Shown piece after piece: positions 39,908 through 49,661 of a stretch of DNA of 64,000 nucleotides; position 1 is the first letter of the stretch; the number at the start of each line of letters is the position of its first letter. Origin of the DNA: Hydractinia symbiolongicarpus (Eukaryota > Cnidaria > Hydrozoa > Anthoathecata > Hydractiniidae); the NCBI RefSeq assembly GCF_029227915.1, contig NC_079879.1, positions 30,322,501 to 30,386,500 on the forward strand, written 5' to 3'. Position numbers and translations under genes: made by a program. The notes under the pieces are model-generated. The model made no database searches, had not been told where the DNA came from, and saw only the letters and a list, made by a program, of their open reading frames with translations.

Positions 39908-42900
39908 GTGCCAGAGTCTATAAAGAAGGGTGTCAATAGCGTATATAACACGTTCAAAAACAATGTGATGAAACTCAGCAACAGGGTCATGGGTGCAACG
40001 CTTCATGACGAGGTTGAGCAAGAGGCAAGGGAAGATCATAATTCAGAGCAATCGAATCAAGATTTCACGCCACAGGAGTATAAACATGCGATTCATAAGA
40101 CTTTTAGAAATTATCGTATAGCTGGTATAGGTAGAACAGACATTAATGGGTACTTAGGTATGGTTCGATCAAATGTAAAAACACTTATTGAAAACCAAGT
40201 GGAAGAAATGGGCTCTGCGAAAATCCAATGTCACTCTGAATCAAGTGGAGGAAACCCATCGATGGTACTAACGAGTTTATAGAAGTAGACAAGGTTTTTC
40301 ATAGCAACATGGCATCTGTATTCCAGGGCACCATTGTGGATGAAGTGATGGATACAATGTTTGCTCAAATTAGAACGCATGTGGAAAATCCCGCTTTACC
40401 GAAAAGTGGTTTTAGTATCGGTAGAATCAATAACATGGATATAGACTTTCATAAATTGAAGTTAACGAGAGGCTCTTCATACATTGAAACACCCAGATGG
40501 ATCTTGATGAAAAAAGCTATCATAAATCCTATAAATAATGACGAGGAGTGTTTCAAATATGCGATTATCGCCGCCATACATCATGAAGAGATTTGTACAA
40601 ACCATCAGAGAATCAGCAAGCTGCGATCTTATATGGATCGATACAACTGGCAGGGCATCGAGTTTCCAACAAGCATCAAGGATATCACCAAATTCGAGAA
40701 GAACAACCCAGAGATCGCGGTGAATGTCCTGTATGCAAGAGGTAAGACTTTTAATATCCTCCGTCGATCAATATTAAACGAAAGAGAGAAACGGGTTAAT
40801 TTGCTACTCCTCACGGATTACAAAAAGAGCCACTATGTGGCCATCAAAAATTATCAAGACTATTAGGGCGTGAAATATCGAAGAACCATGGAAAAATGAG
40901 TTTTGTCTGAATTGCCTACAAGGGTTTCAAACAATAGAATCCCGCGATAAACACTATGCATATTGCAAAGATAATGAAGCTGTAAAGATCACGATGCCCA
41001 GCGAGAAGTAAAAGTGGCTTTACTATCAAGATGACCAATGCCAGTTCATGGTTCCGTTTGTGATATACGCAGATTTCGAATCTCTACTTATTCCGATGAA
41101 AGAGAATGCTCGCGATACCAAAACTAAGACGCTGAATAAGCATGTACCATGCGGGTGGGCCACATATTCCACCTTTGCCTACGGGTCCTTGCCATATCCA
41201 CTGAAAGTATACAGGGGTGAAGATTGTGTAAAGAAGTTCATCGATCATCTAGAGAACGAGGTAAAGCGACTCTACAGCACCTACCCTCAACAGAACATGT
41301 TACCACTAACGGAGGTAATAGAGAGGGAGTACGTCATCTGCATGAAACCCTTTGACAAAGACGAATATAGCCTTAAAGTTCGAGACCACCGTCACTACAC
41401 GGGGCTATGTAGAGGCGCAGCGCACGCAATTTGCAATCTCAGATATAAGATACCTAATCACGTACCTGTGATATTTCACAATTTAAGTGGCTATGATGCC
41501 CACTTATTCATACGTGAACTAGGTGAAATATATGACACCTAGGATATCGGATGCATCGCGGAAAGTACCGAAAAATATATATCGTTTAATGTAAAGATCA
41601 ATATCCCAATCGCGGGTATGGGGTATGGCGATGGTGAATTTTATAAGAGGATCGAGATCAGATTTATAGACAGCTGTTGATTCATGGCATCAAGCTTGGA
41701 AAAATTGGCAAGCAACCTCGATGATGAACAATGCAAAAATCTCCGTTGGTATTTCACTGAGGATGACACCTTTAAACTCATGCGTAGAAAAGGTGTATAT
41801 CCTTATGAATATATGAATGCCTCGCAACGATTTAAATAGACTGGGCTACCTACAAAGGAGGCTTTCTATAGCAAGTTGAACATGAATGGGATTAGCGATG
41901 AAGAATACGAACACGCTCAAAAAGTGTGGAACAATCTAAAGGGTGATGAGACTACCATGGGTGACTACCACGATGCATATTTAATAACGGATGTACTGCT
42001 ATTGACCGATATCTTTCAGAACTTTCGCAGCACTAGCCACGCGAACTACAAACTAGATCCTGCTCATTTCTACAGCGCTCCAGGCTTAGCTTGGAAGGCA
42101 GCCTTGAAATATACGGGTGTAAGGCTCGAGCTTTTAACAGACCCCGATATGTTATTGATGTTTGAAAAGGGTATTCGAGGTGGTATCACGCAAAGTGTTC
42201 ACAGGTACGCGAGGGCCAACAACAAATATATGGGTAATCGATACAATCCTAATGAAGAATCGTTGTATCTGCAGTACCTAGACGCCAACAACCTGTACGG
42301 ATGGGCAATGCAACAGCTTTTGCCTACTCATGGCTTCAAATGGATATCAAATGTAGAGGTAATAGATGAAAAGAAGATCGAGAAATTGGTATATGATAAT
42401 AAATATGGTTACTTGCTGGAGGTTGACGTCGATTATCCGAAGGATTTAAACAACAAACACAACGACCTCCCCCTCCTACCAGAGCGCAAGTTTGTACATA
42501 GAGTAGAGGAGCTAATACCAAATCTCGAACATAAACGGAAATATGTTGTACACATAGGGGCTCTTCATCAAGCCTTGAAACACGGGCTCGAGCTTAAAAA
42601 GGTGCATCGCGCTATCCAGTTTAACCAAAAGCCATAGCTGCGTGATTATATCGATCACAACACGAGGCCAAGAACTGCCGCCAAGAACGAGTTCGAGAAA
42701 GATTTCTATAAATTGATGAATTTGAGCGTGTTTGGGAAAAATATTGAGAGTATCCGCAATCATCGCAATGTCAAGCTAGTCACGAACGAAGCCGCATATT
42801 CAAAGCTGACCATGCAACCAAATTTCAAGAGCGGCACTTGTTTTGGTAAGAATCTCATGGGTATTGAAATAGGTAGAACGGGTATTAAGATGAATAAGCC

Positions 42901-43500
42901 GATATATGTAGGTCAGGCTATTCTTGACAAATCCAAGATGTTAATGTATGAGTTCCACTATGATTTTATGCAGCCAAAGTATGGTAGTAAAATACAACTG
43001 TGTTATATGGATACGGATTCGTTTGTATATCACATCAAAAGGAGGATTTTTATCGTGATATTGCCGATGATGTGGAGGCACGTTTTGACACGAGTGATTA
43101 TGACAAGAATGACAACAGACCTCTCCCGATTGGTAAAAATAAGAAGGTGATACGCTTGATAAAAGACGAATTAGGGGGTAAAATTATGACGCATTTCATC
43201 ACATTGAGACCGAAAGCCTACGCATACAAAAGCCTCACGAAAGAAGGCGGCGATAAAAAGGCCAAAGGAGTGAAGAGAACTGTCACCAAAAAATGTATCA
43301 CCTTTGAGGACTATGAGCAATGTCTGATGGAAGGCATTGATGTAAACAAAACTTGGCGTTGTATTAATAACAAAGGTCACAATATATACACGCAGGAATT
43401 CACAAAGATTGCCCTGAATAGAGCTGACGATAAGCGGATTGTACAAGTTAATCAAATAAAAACGCCTGCTCGAAGCCATTACCGGTTGAAAGAGAAATAA
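39908..43500 (+). pseudogene. Polinton DNA polymerase B (pPolB), broken
   Basis: It would replicate the element from its ends by protein priming. Motifs seen: an N-terminal region typical of Polinton polymerases (DEECFKYAIIAAIHH, about 40,535), 3'-5' exonuclease motifs FVIYADFESL (ExoI, about 41,055), NLSGYDAHLFIREL (ExoII) and YHDAYLITDVLLLTDIF (ExoIII), palm motif A YLDANNLYGWAMQQ (about 42,277), motif B region LMNLSVFGK (about 42,715) and motif C YMDTDSF (about 43,005). The C-terminus ends at 43,500. Breaks: frame changes near 40,255, 40,857 and 43,040, and stops at 41,009 (TAA), 41,540 (TAG), 41,678 (TGA), 41,837 (TAG) and 42,635 (TAG). Catalytic residues survive, but no continuous protein can be made. 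The start at 39,908 is uncertain (GTG, with no obvious family start). Confidence 0.93.
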
Positions 43501-43502
43501 AA

Positions 43503-44521
43503 ATGGAGGATGTATTGATATTTATCGCTATATTGCTCCCATATATTTTAATCATCCTCGGTTATTTGAAATATAGACGGGTAATAATAAACATGTCAAA
43601 TCTCGTTGATATATTCGATACGCCAGCAGAAGCGCTTGAGCAACCTGTAGATAAACGTTAAATCCTGAAAGATATAAGAAAGACCAACCCACATTTACTG
43701 CCTAAAAAATGTAGCAATAGCTTCATTGATAAGGCATCAGATGAAATAGTCGAAAAAATATACGCAGAGGTAGTTGAAAAGGAACTCCAGGAAAAGGGGG
43801 AAACCACAGCGAGAGCCATCAGCAATCATGCGTTTGGACTATATAGCAAAACCATCAGCAATTTTGTACCCATCGATGATGTAGAGGCTCTCCGTAAGGG
43901 TCTCGACAAAAAACGCCAACCCCTGTTGGAATTGGCTATTAGCGGGAGGCATAGGAAGCACAGTCTCTGGCTGATAACGCAGTCTTATACCGCAATTCCC
44001 AAAAATCTCCACCGGCAGAAAAAGCAGTTGTTTTGCTGGTATCCGCACGAGAGAAGTGATCTTGTTTTGCTGGATCAAGAGACGAACATTATTGATGATT
44101 GGGAGCCAATCAAAAACCAACTCAAAAAGTCCAAGCACGCGTGCCTATATATTCATCTCGAGCACCCTAGAAATTGGAGCATATTGGAATAAATAAATAT
44201 GTTATATGAATTGATGAAAGAACAGTTGAAAGCCTGCCACGAGGAGATGGACAGAATACCCTATCTTGAATCTCATTTAGAGGCTCTTGATGAAGAGCTT
44301 CGTGATGTTCTGGAGAGAGAAAGAATCCATAGGAGGGTCTGGAAAATGATTTGATCATCCGCGAATCTATGACCGAGCTTGGAATCCTTGCTTATACAGC
44401 GTTCGGAAAATTTTTAGCGCCTTTGTTGGTAGCCGCTCATACAATTAATCATACAAAATTGTCTAAACAGGGTTCTCCCGAATCGGAGGAACCGATGAAT
44501 GATACAAGCTCTCCATCATAA
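43503..44521 (+). pseudogene. unknown Polinton protein interrupted by a 431-bp internal copy
   Basis: It starts 2 bases after the polymerase stop, with AAATAAAA just before the ATG. Residues 5-25 are a strong membrane segment (LIFIAILLPYILIILGYL). The next part is charged and helical, with a TAA at 43,659 in frame. At 43,904 the gene is cut by a copy of ATPase-region DNA ending at 44,334. The flanking sequence on both sides carries GGGTCT. If the insert and one GGGTCT are ignored, the frame runs on to the stop at 44,519-44,521, through MTELGILAYTAFGKFLAPLL and a Ser/Pro/Glu-rich tail. Family unknown; probably a membrane or virion accessory protein. A second ATG at 43,593 (MSNLVDIFDTPAEAL) could be the real start, with the upstream TM part not translated. 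Confidence 0.75.
43904..44334 (+). repeat. 431-bp displaced copy of 45,525-45,955
   Basis: Nearly identical to 45,525-45,955 (about six base differences seen, offset 1,621). It holds the C-terminal half of the ATPase (no Walker A or B) plus most of the next gene. It is flanked by GGGTCT at 43,898-43,903 and 44,335-44,340. Confidence 0.93.
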
Positions 44522-44528
44522 AAGAAGA

Positions 44529-44554
44529 TTTTATAAGCCCTGTGGCTTATAAAA
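44529..44554 (+). terminator. gene-end hairpin, 11-bp perfect stem
   Basis: TTTTATAAGCC, loop CTGT, GGCTTATAAAA. It lies 8 bases after the stop of the preceding gene and directly before the ATG at 44,556. A role in 3'-end formation is inferred. Confidence 0.5.
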
Positions 44555-44555
44555 A

Positions 44556-44912
44556 ATGAGCAACGAACAACCACAAGAAGAAAGGGTAATAACAAAACCA
44601 GTGAAGCATCCTGGTAGAGTAGCCCAAGGCCACAAGTTGGCCGCACTTATGAAGAAGAGGAAGGAAGAAGTAAGGCAACAAGAGGGTGTTGTACAACCGC
44701 CAGTCAAAACCTCTTCTGGAGTGAGTTCTGTACAGTCAGGAAGTGGAATATACATTGGTAGAAGCCTACTCGCGATCGTATGTATTGGAGGTGCCTACTA
44801 TTTTATCCGTAAGAGATCCGCGAGTACCATAATGCTCCCTGTTGCAGTGGCTCAGCAACCAAGCGTGAGGCAGGAGCCTAAGGCAGAGATTGACATTTTT
44901 CACATGCGATGA
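44556..44912 (+). CDS. small single-pass membrane protein of the Polinton
   Basis: 118 aa, function unknown. The first 60 residues are basic and glutamine-rich (GHKLAALMKKRKEEVRQQ). A membrane segment spans about 72-84 (SLLAIVCIGGAYYFI), followed by Arg-Lys-Arg and a short tail ending DIFHMR. The topology suggests a basic N-terminal domain anchored to a membrane, possibly a virion membrane. It sits between a hairpin and another small gene in a compact + strand cluster leading to the ATPase. ATAAAAA precedes the start. Intact. Confidence 0.75.
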   Translation: MSNEQPQEERVITKPVKHPGRVAQGHKLAALMKKRKEEVRQQEGVVQPPVKTSSGVSSVQSGSGIYIGRSLLAIVCIGGAYYFIRKRSASTIMLPVAVAQQPSVRQEPKAEIDIFHMR

Positions 44913-44927
44913 TCCCTATAATAAAGC

Positions 44928-45209
44928 ATGAGCAGCAAAGAATATCAGAAAGAGGTTGTTGATAGTCTATGGGAGAGTGTAAGGCTAGTATCATATACCA
45001 TCGTAATAGCATTAGGTGCCAAAAAGGCGCTAGGTATTTCTAGACCAGGTTCAAAAATGGACATGGAGGATGGATTAAAGCTCGCCGGATATATGACGGG
45101 GGCTATCTTATTTGATGATTATGCGATAAAACAGGGTTGGTACAAGCGTTCGATGATGCCAACTAAGAAAGCACATGCAAATTTCATGTATACCATGTGG
45201 TATACATGA
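44928..45209 (+). CDS. small Polinton accessory protein, ATPase-adjacent
   Basis: 93 aa, intact, unrecognised. A hydrophobic stretch at about 19-31 (RLVSYTIVIALGAKKAL) and a second weak one (LKLAGYMTGAILFDDYAI) suggest membrane association. The C-terminus ends FMYTMWYT. It lies 15 bases after its neighbour and 7 bases before the ATPase, with AATAAAGC before its ATG. Its last codons and stop fall inside a 24-base palindrome. By position it is probably expressed with the ATPase and acts in morphogenesis (inference). Confidence 0.7.
   Translation: MSSKEYQKEVVDSLWESVRLVSYTIVIALGAKKALGISRPGSKMDMEDGLKLAGYMTGAILFDDYAIKQGWYKRSMMPTKKAHANFMYTMWYT
45185..45208 (+). terminator. gene-end hairpin, 11-bp perfect stem
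   Basis: CATGTATACCA, then TG, then TGGTATACATG, a perfect inverted repeat overlapping the last codons and stop of the 44,928-45,209 gene, just before the ATPase ATG. Confidence 0.5.
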
Positions 45210-45216
45210 AGAATAA

Positions 45217-45813
45217 ATGCTAGATATTGTCAAGGTATCTCATACGGCTATATTTACGGGCCCTACAAGTTGTGGAAAGACGCAGCGCGTGCTCGACCTC
45301 CTGGAAAATGAATACAGGGGTCACTTTCAAAATATAGTGATACTCTGTCCCACGATACGTTTCAATAGAACTTCCTTGGAGAGATCCTCGCTTTGGAAGG
45401 ATGATTATGTGTTCCTTATTGACCCAGGTGATAATTTGTTCGATTGGATTCAGCGATTATCGAATATCCTCGCCGGTGAAAGTACTCTCTTCATGGTTGA
45501 TGATATTATAGCCAATGAAAATCTCGACAAAAAACGCCAACCCCTGTTGGAATTGGCTATTAGCGGGAGGCATAGGAAGCACAGTCTCTGGCTGATAACG
45601 CAGTCTTATACCGCAATTCCCAAAAATCTCCACCGGCAGAAAAAGCAGTTGTTTTGCTGGTATCCGCACGAGAGAAGTGATCTTGTTTTGCTGGATCAAG
45701 AGACGAACATTATTGATGATTGGGAGCCAATCAAAAACCAACTCAAAAAGTCCAAGCACGCGTGCCTATATATTTATCTCGAGCACCCTAGAAATTGGAG
45801 CATATTGGAATAA
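45217..45813 (+). CDS. Polinton packaging ATPase (FtsK/HerA, A32-like)
   Basis: 198 aa, intact. The family pumps genomic DNA into preformed capsids using ATP. Walker A is GPTSCGKT (residues 15-22). Walker B is LFMVDD (91-96) after a hydrophobic strand. A conserved strand WLITQS (about 127-132) corresponds to the sensor motif. Size fits the Polinton/adintovirus/virophage ATPase group (about 200 aa). The start is preceded by GAATAAATG, with AATAAA overlapping the ATG. The C-terminal half and the next gene were copied to 43,904-44,334. That this gene stays open while capsid and polymerase genes are broken argues for recent death of the element. Confidence 0.93.
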   Translation: MLDIVKVSHTAIFTGPTSCGKTQRVLDLLENEYRGHFQNIVILCPTIRFNRTSLERSSLWKDDYVFLIDPGDNLFDWIQRLSNILAGESTLFMVDDIIANENLDKKRQPLLELAISGRHRKHSLWLITQSYTAIPKNLHRQKKQLFCWYPHERSDLVLLDQETNIIDDWEPIKNQLKKSKHACLYIYLEHPRNWSILE

Positions 45814-45819
45814 ATAAAT

Positions 45820-46017
45820 ATGTTATATGGATTGATAAAAGAACAGTTGAAAGCCTGCCACGAGGAGATGGACAGAATACCCTATCTTGAATCTCATTTA
45901 GAGGCTCTTGATGAAGAGCTTCGTGATGTTCTGGAGAGAGAAAGAATCTATAGGAACACCATGTATTTTTTCGGATGCATGTCTGTCCTAATGATCACCC
46001 TGGTTGGAGTAATGTAA
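45820..46017 (+). CDS. 65-aa coiled-coil plus membrane-anchor protein
   Basis: Residues 1-45 are helical and charged with heptad-like spacing (LKACHEEMDRIPYLESHL, LDEELRDVLERER). Residues about 48-64 are a membrane segment (YFFGCMSVLMITLVGVM). It starts 6 bases after the ATPase stop. A partial second copy, with its TM segment cut off, lies at the end of the displaced duplication (44,200-44,334). The form, a tail-anchored coiled coil, suggests a membrane or virion accessory protein; function unknown. Confidence 0.65.
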   Translation: MLYGLIKEQLKACHEEMDRIPYLESHLEALDEELRDVLERERIYRNTMYFFGCMSVLMITLVGVM

Positions 46018-46025
46018 ATAATAAA

Positions 46026-46832
46026 ATGTCACTTACCTTAAACATATTGCCTACCATTGAGATATTGGTAAACAATCAAGGCCAACCAATGTTTAAACGT
46101 GCAGATCTGGAAAGATTTTTAGGTATTACTGATATTTGAACATCCTGTAGAGCGCTTAATATAGCGGAGAAATCGCGCATAGAGCTAAATGCTTAGGACC
46201 CGGCATACCATGCCGGGCTAAAGGAAACTAAAAATGCTCACGATATGTTCATCTCTTTGGATGATGCTTTAAAGATTTGTATACATTCAAAAAAAGCAAA
46301 GGCTCTTGAAATTATGAGAATGCTGGCGTCGAAAGGGATTGAAAAATTACAAGAAACCATGGAAGAGCATCACCAAGCTCTAGCAATACTCAACGATGAC
46401 TTGAAGGACAGGGACATAACTATAGCAAACCTCCAGGAGGATCTTCACGAAAGAGAGAACCAGCTTGATCTCCGAATATTGGAGATTGCAGGACTACGTC
46501 AGAGATAGGTGCCACATGCTAATGATGCGGGCAAGGATAATGTAATTATGATTTTTTGTAAACATACTGCATCTGAAGACGATAAATACCACCATCTTCC
46601 ATATTACTGCGCCCGCGTACAAAGACGTGGTATTTTAAAGAAAAGGAGGTGGGTAAGGATTCAATTTCCAAATTCGGAAGAAATCGTTTTCATCGATAAC
46701 GCCAATGGCATACATGCGTTTAATAGGTTCGAAGAAGAAGGACATATGGAGCGATACATTTGCCATTTCAGACTTATTGATCTTACCCGCGATGATTTGT
46801 ATGATTTGAGTGATACAACACTAGAAGATTAG
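46026..46832 (+). pseudogene. MSV199-like viral protein with three in-frame stops
   Basis: One frame of 269 codons without a frameshift, interrupted by TGA at 46,137, TAG at 46,194 and TAG at 46,506. The first 37 residues (LPTIEILVNNQGQPMFKR, then a short helix) and the segment around FISLDDALKICIHSKKAKAL resemble the N-terminal MSV199 domain of large DNA virus proteins. A coiled coil follows (about 46,330-46,500). The last 100 residues (CKHTASEDDKYHHLPYYC to YDLSDT) resemble the DUF3627-type end domain that often follows MSV199. Domain assignment is from memory of the fold pattern and is moderate. The breaks are all single stops, so decay by point mutation is likely; readthrough is an alternative that three different stops make unlikely. 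Confidence 0.65.
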
Positions 46833-46840
46833 GTATAAGT

Positions 46841-46866
46841 TTTTGTAGCTCTTATGAACTACAAAA
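46841..46866. terminator. hairpin between convergent genes, 8-bp stem
   Basis: TTTTGTAG, 10-base loop, CTACAAAA. It sits between the + gene ending at 46,832 and the integrase stop at 46,878, so it could serve both strands. Confidence 0.45.
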
Positions 46867-46877
46867 TCGAGAATTTC

Positions 46878-47882
46878 TCACCAATTTTTCACTTGCTCCG
46901 GAGGTAGAAATACATCCTCGGGTACTAGCATGAACTCCTCTGATACGAAAGATCGATCAGGACCTCCATCAAGATAATATAGGAGACGGGTACCTGTCAC
47001 TATATGGTCGAGCCTGTACGTCTTTTTGCTCCAATAGGCATCCATCGCACGTCTCCTTGCATCTCCCTGTTCCTCACCAGGTTGCAAGAGGTAGAGGTAG
47101 AGCCCGTCGTCGGGTAACGGCTTTTCATCGGGATATTCCTCGCTTTTCGCGAGTGGGACTTCATCGAGTTTAATGGCCTTGCTAGGCTTCATGCTGATCA
47201 TAGCCGTCTTGGTGTTGTTCATGCCTTTCACGATAGTATATAGGTGTTTAACCCATGTGGTACTCTGTTCGTCACTGACCAGCTCCTGCGCATCTTGAGG
47301 CTTGAACAATCTCTCGGCGAGCAACTTGTTATAGGATTCCACGAACGCCGTGAAAGTATGATGGTATTTGGTAGTTGCCCTTTTGATCTCGACATTTTTG
47401 CTCTCCAACAACTTTGTCACGTCCGATTTGAATTCTGAGCCGTTATCACATTGGAATATGCTCGGATAACGCAAAGGTCCTGCTTTATAAATATCCTTGA
47501 GCATCTCGGCGACTTCACTAGCTTTCTTGCTACATATCGGCCGAGCCACCTTGTATCGTGAAGCTATGTCAATGCCCGTCAAAATGTACTTATAGATGTT
47601 GCCATACACTTTATCATGTGGCATATAGAGCAAGTCAAATTGATGGATCTCATTAGGTTTTGTAACAGTGAAATGCGGGTAATTGATCTTTTTCGGACCC
47701 TTGATATGCCTGAGCCGCAGGAGTTGACGAGATAGCCAGTGAATAATTTTCTTCTTTGATAGACCACTATGCTCGTTGAGCAATTTGATAGCTTTTCTCC
47801 CGGTCCAGAGATGTTCGGGCTGATAGTAGATTTGACTCAGCTTTTCAGCTTCTTCGGCTGTAACAATATGTGATTTTGACAT
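46878..47882 (-). CDS. Polinton integrase (retroviral-like, DD35E)
   Basis: 334 aa, intact. It inserts the element's ends into target DNA and creates the 6-bp duplication. The rve catalytic core has D83 (HQFDLLYM), D146 (FQCDNGSEF) and E182 (FVESYNK); the last two are 35 residues apart, the retroviral D,D-35-E spacing. A helical N-terminal region without an obvious HHCC zinc finger precedes it. The C-terminus (YRLDHIVTGTRLLYYL, then EEFMLVPEDVF) looks like the SH3/chromodomain-like end seen in Polinton integrases. The start lies in a hairpin (47,874-47,898) and is preceded by TAATAA. All three catalytic residues survive, so this copy might still supply integrase in trans (inference). Confidence 0.95.
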   Translation of the reverse strand: MSKSHIVTAEEAEKLSQIYYQPEHLWTGRKAIKLLNEHSGLSKKKIIHWLSRQLLRLRHIKGPKKINYPHFTVTKPNEIHQFDLLYMPHDKVYGNIYKYILTGIDIASRYKVARPICSKKASEVAEMLKDIYKAGPLRYPSIFQCDNGSEFKSDVTKLLESKNVEIKRATTKYHHTFTAFVESYNKLLAERLFKPQDAQELVSDEQSTTWVKHLYTIVKGMNNTKTAMISMKPSKAIKLDEVPLAKSEEYPDEKPLPDDGLYLYLLQPGEEQGDARRRAMDAYWSKKTYRLDHIVTGTRLLYYLDGGPDRSFVSEEFMLVPEDVFLPPEQVKNW

Positions 47883-47898
47883 TTATTAGATGTCAAAA
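47874..47898 (-). terminator. hairpin covering the integrase start, 9-bp perfect stem
   Basis: On the minus strand TTTTGACAT, loop CTAATAA, ATGTCAAAA; the right-hand arm contains the integrase ATG. It lies between the end of the upstream gene (47,977) and the integrase. Confidence 0.45.
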
Positions 47899-47976
47899 AT
47901 GTTCTTACATATACTTGTACACTACAAAGCCGAGGAGGGCCAAGGAGCCAAGAATGAACGTCAGTTCACCGTCTTG

Positions 47977-48303
47977 TTACTGTTTGCTTGAGGTATAGAA
48001 GTCGGAGAGCTTTGGGGCTTTCTCTATGGTTGCAATGAAATATTCCCTCATTCCCTCATCGAGTTCTTTAAGAGATTGTCCTGCCTCCCTTTGTTCCTCC
48101 CACCGTCGGTTGTACCAGTCAATTTTTGCTTGTCTTTGCCTTACCCAGGCAGCTTGGGCTGCTTGTAATTTTTCAAGAGCCTGGTCATGACACTTCCTTT
48201 CCGCTTTCCCGTGGTTACTTAATTTTGAGAATAGATAGTTACTACCACTAAAAGCCAGAGCATTGATCAATGTTCCTCCAGCCATAATCGCGAGACTTGC
48301 CAT
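47977..48303 (-). CDS. 108-aa membrane/helical Polinton protein
   Basis: Function unknown. It starts with a hydrophobic segment (MASLAIMAGGTLINALAF) and continues as a charged amphipathic helix rich in Gln, Trp, Arg and Glu (AAQAAWVRQRQAKIDWYNRR). The start at 48,303 was chosen over an in-frame ATG-like codon 18 bases upstream because it follows AAAATAAAC, the motif used by the SAP and capsid genes. It lies between the integrase and the major capsid gene, so a role in virion assembly is plausible. Intact. Confidence 0.7.
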   Translation of the reverse strand: MASLAIMAGGTLINALAFSGSNYLFSKLSNHGKAERKCHDQALEKLQAAQAAWVRQRQAKIDWYNRRWEEQREAGQSLKELDEGMREYFIATIEKAPKLSDFYTSSKQ

Positions 48304-48308
48304 GTTTA

Positions 48309-48333
48309 TTTTGTAGACCAAAGGCCTACAAAA
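48309..48333 (-). terminator. hairpin between capsid gene end and next start, 11-bp stem
   Basis: Plus-strand TTTTGTAGACC, AAA, GGCCTACAAAA with one G/A mismatch. It lies 17 bases past the major capsid stop and just before the 48,303 start. Confidence 0.5.
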
Positions 48334-48349
48334 ACAATTTTTAATGCTC

Positions 48350-49627
48350 TTAATGTTCTACTGAATGAAAACGACCATCCAAAATATTTAATTGTGCATC
48401 CATCAGCAAGTACACGTAGCATCTAATATCACCCGTGCCGTCGGCCCTTTTTGTCATGTGAAGTGTGATTCCGTCTGACAGCTTCTGAAGCGGTCTTCCG
48501 GACCCGTGTAAGGTGGGGTCCGGACTTGTTCTGAAACCGAGGAGAAGCCCATATCTCTCCGTAAAGAACTGGCCAATCGTTATTATAGAATAATGGTATC
48601 CAAAGAACCCCGCTACTTGTTCCATATGATCCTTTGGCATCATCGCATGGCTATGCAATTCATTAGGTGAACATTCAATAGTAATAGAGATTTTCTCGAT
48701 CTTAGGGTTGTAAAATCTTTCGTTATTACCAGAGTAAGCCTTGACAACGGTAGGATCCTGAAATAAGAGTAACACGCCGCCTAGCCTCTTGGCTGGAGTA
48801 TCAATTTGCAAATTATAATTCGTATCAGATTTTTTTCATAGTCACCGCTTTGCTCCTTAGTATACGTTCGTATGGTAGAGCAAGCCTGGAATACCTTGAC
48901 ATCATTGCACTTGCCAGATCCTCATTTACAACCTTGTCAAATTCTAGGCATATATTGCTGATCTTGTAGGAGAAATCGGCTGCTTTGGCTGCCGTGCTGC
49001 CAGACGCTGGGGTTCCGGCATCCTTTATAACGTCACCGTATGGCGAGAAATGCAGGATAAACTGCAGTCTATCGTGAAGCCCCGCTTGGTAAAACGGGAG
49101 AACCCTCGTCAATGAGAACATCTCCCCAAGGGGAATACAGAACGTGTTGCCATATGCCTCGGCTATGGCCTTCTCCTCCTTGTTCCCGACGTGATCACTG
49201 GCCTTGACCTGGATGCTCCGAATCGTTCCATCGTTCGGATTGATACCCTGAAGGATCATGTTATTGTCCCTATCAAATTTTGAAATCCAAAGATCACGGT
49301 ATACTGCAAGCACGTTGTAATCTTGTATGTTTTGTATTTCATTACCATTCAGCGTAACTCGTAAGCTCTGTACCAATGCTTTGCCGATATTTGATACGAT
49401 CGTACGCTTGGTGTTTGTACCTGCAGCTTAAGGTCGAACAGCAAGTTTATTGAGCCGGGGAAAATTACATCATTCTATCCAAGGTTGGGGACGTCCACGT
49501 ACAAATCTTCATTCTGGTTAATTGTGCTGGGTATGTGACTTATCTTCACCCTTTGCCTCTTTCCTTTCATGCCGAGCATAATCTTGATTTCCTTGTATGG
49601 ATTTAGCTTTCCGAATATGTTAGACAT
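48350..49627 (-). pseudogene. Polinton major capsid protein (double jelly roll), broken
   Basis: It would form the pseudo-hexagonal capsomers of an icosahedral particle. The 5' end reads MSNIFGKLNPYKEIKIMLG. The best-preserved block (49,376-48,825) starts LVQSLRVTLNGNEIQ and holds YRDLWISKFDR and FCIPLGEMFSL, matching the conserved N-terminal jelly-roll region of Polinton capsid proteins; the last part (48,811-48,350) carries ECSPNELHSHAM and YVYLLMDAQL. Breaks: TAG at 49,475-49,477, a frame change near 49,420, and a frame change at a T run (48,830-48,836, an A run in the gene). Without breaks it would be about 425 residues. The start is preceded by TATAAATAAAC and shares a 34-bp divergent spacer with the next gene. 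Confidence 0.88.
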
Positions 49628-49661
49628 GTTTATTTATAGTAGTTTGGAGCTGAAATAAACT
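49628..49661. promoter_or_regulatory. 34-bp divergent spacer with mirrored AAATAAAC
   Basis: The major capsid gene leaves leftward and the 49,662 gene rightward. GTTTATTT at the left edge is the exact reverse complement of AAATAAAC at the right edge, so each start has the same motif 0-1 base away. A promoter or translation-start signal is inferred. Confidence 0.55.

Noticed and set aside
42336-42763. Minus-strand frames across the polymerase
   Set aside because: Shadows of the polymerase coding sequence.
43926-44192. Second ATPase gene
   Set aside because: It is a displaced partial copy lacking Walker A and B.
45457-45759. Minus-strand 100-codon frame in the ATPase
   Set aside because: Antisense shadow; the same frame appears in the displaced copy at 43,839-44,138 simply because the DNA is duplicated.
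46137-46508. Stop-codon reassignment in the Polinton
   Set aside because: TAA, TAG and TGA all occur in frame in place of different residues, while intact neighbours use the same stops to end; mutation is simpler.
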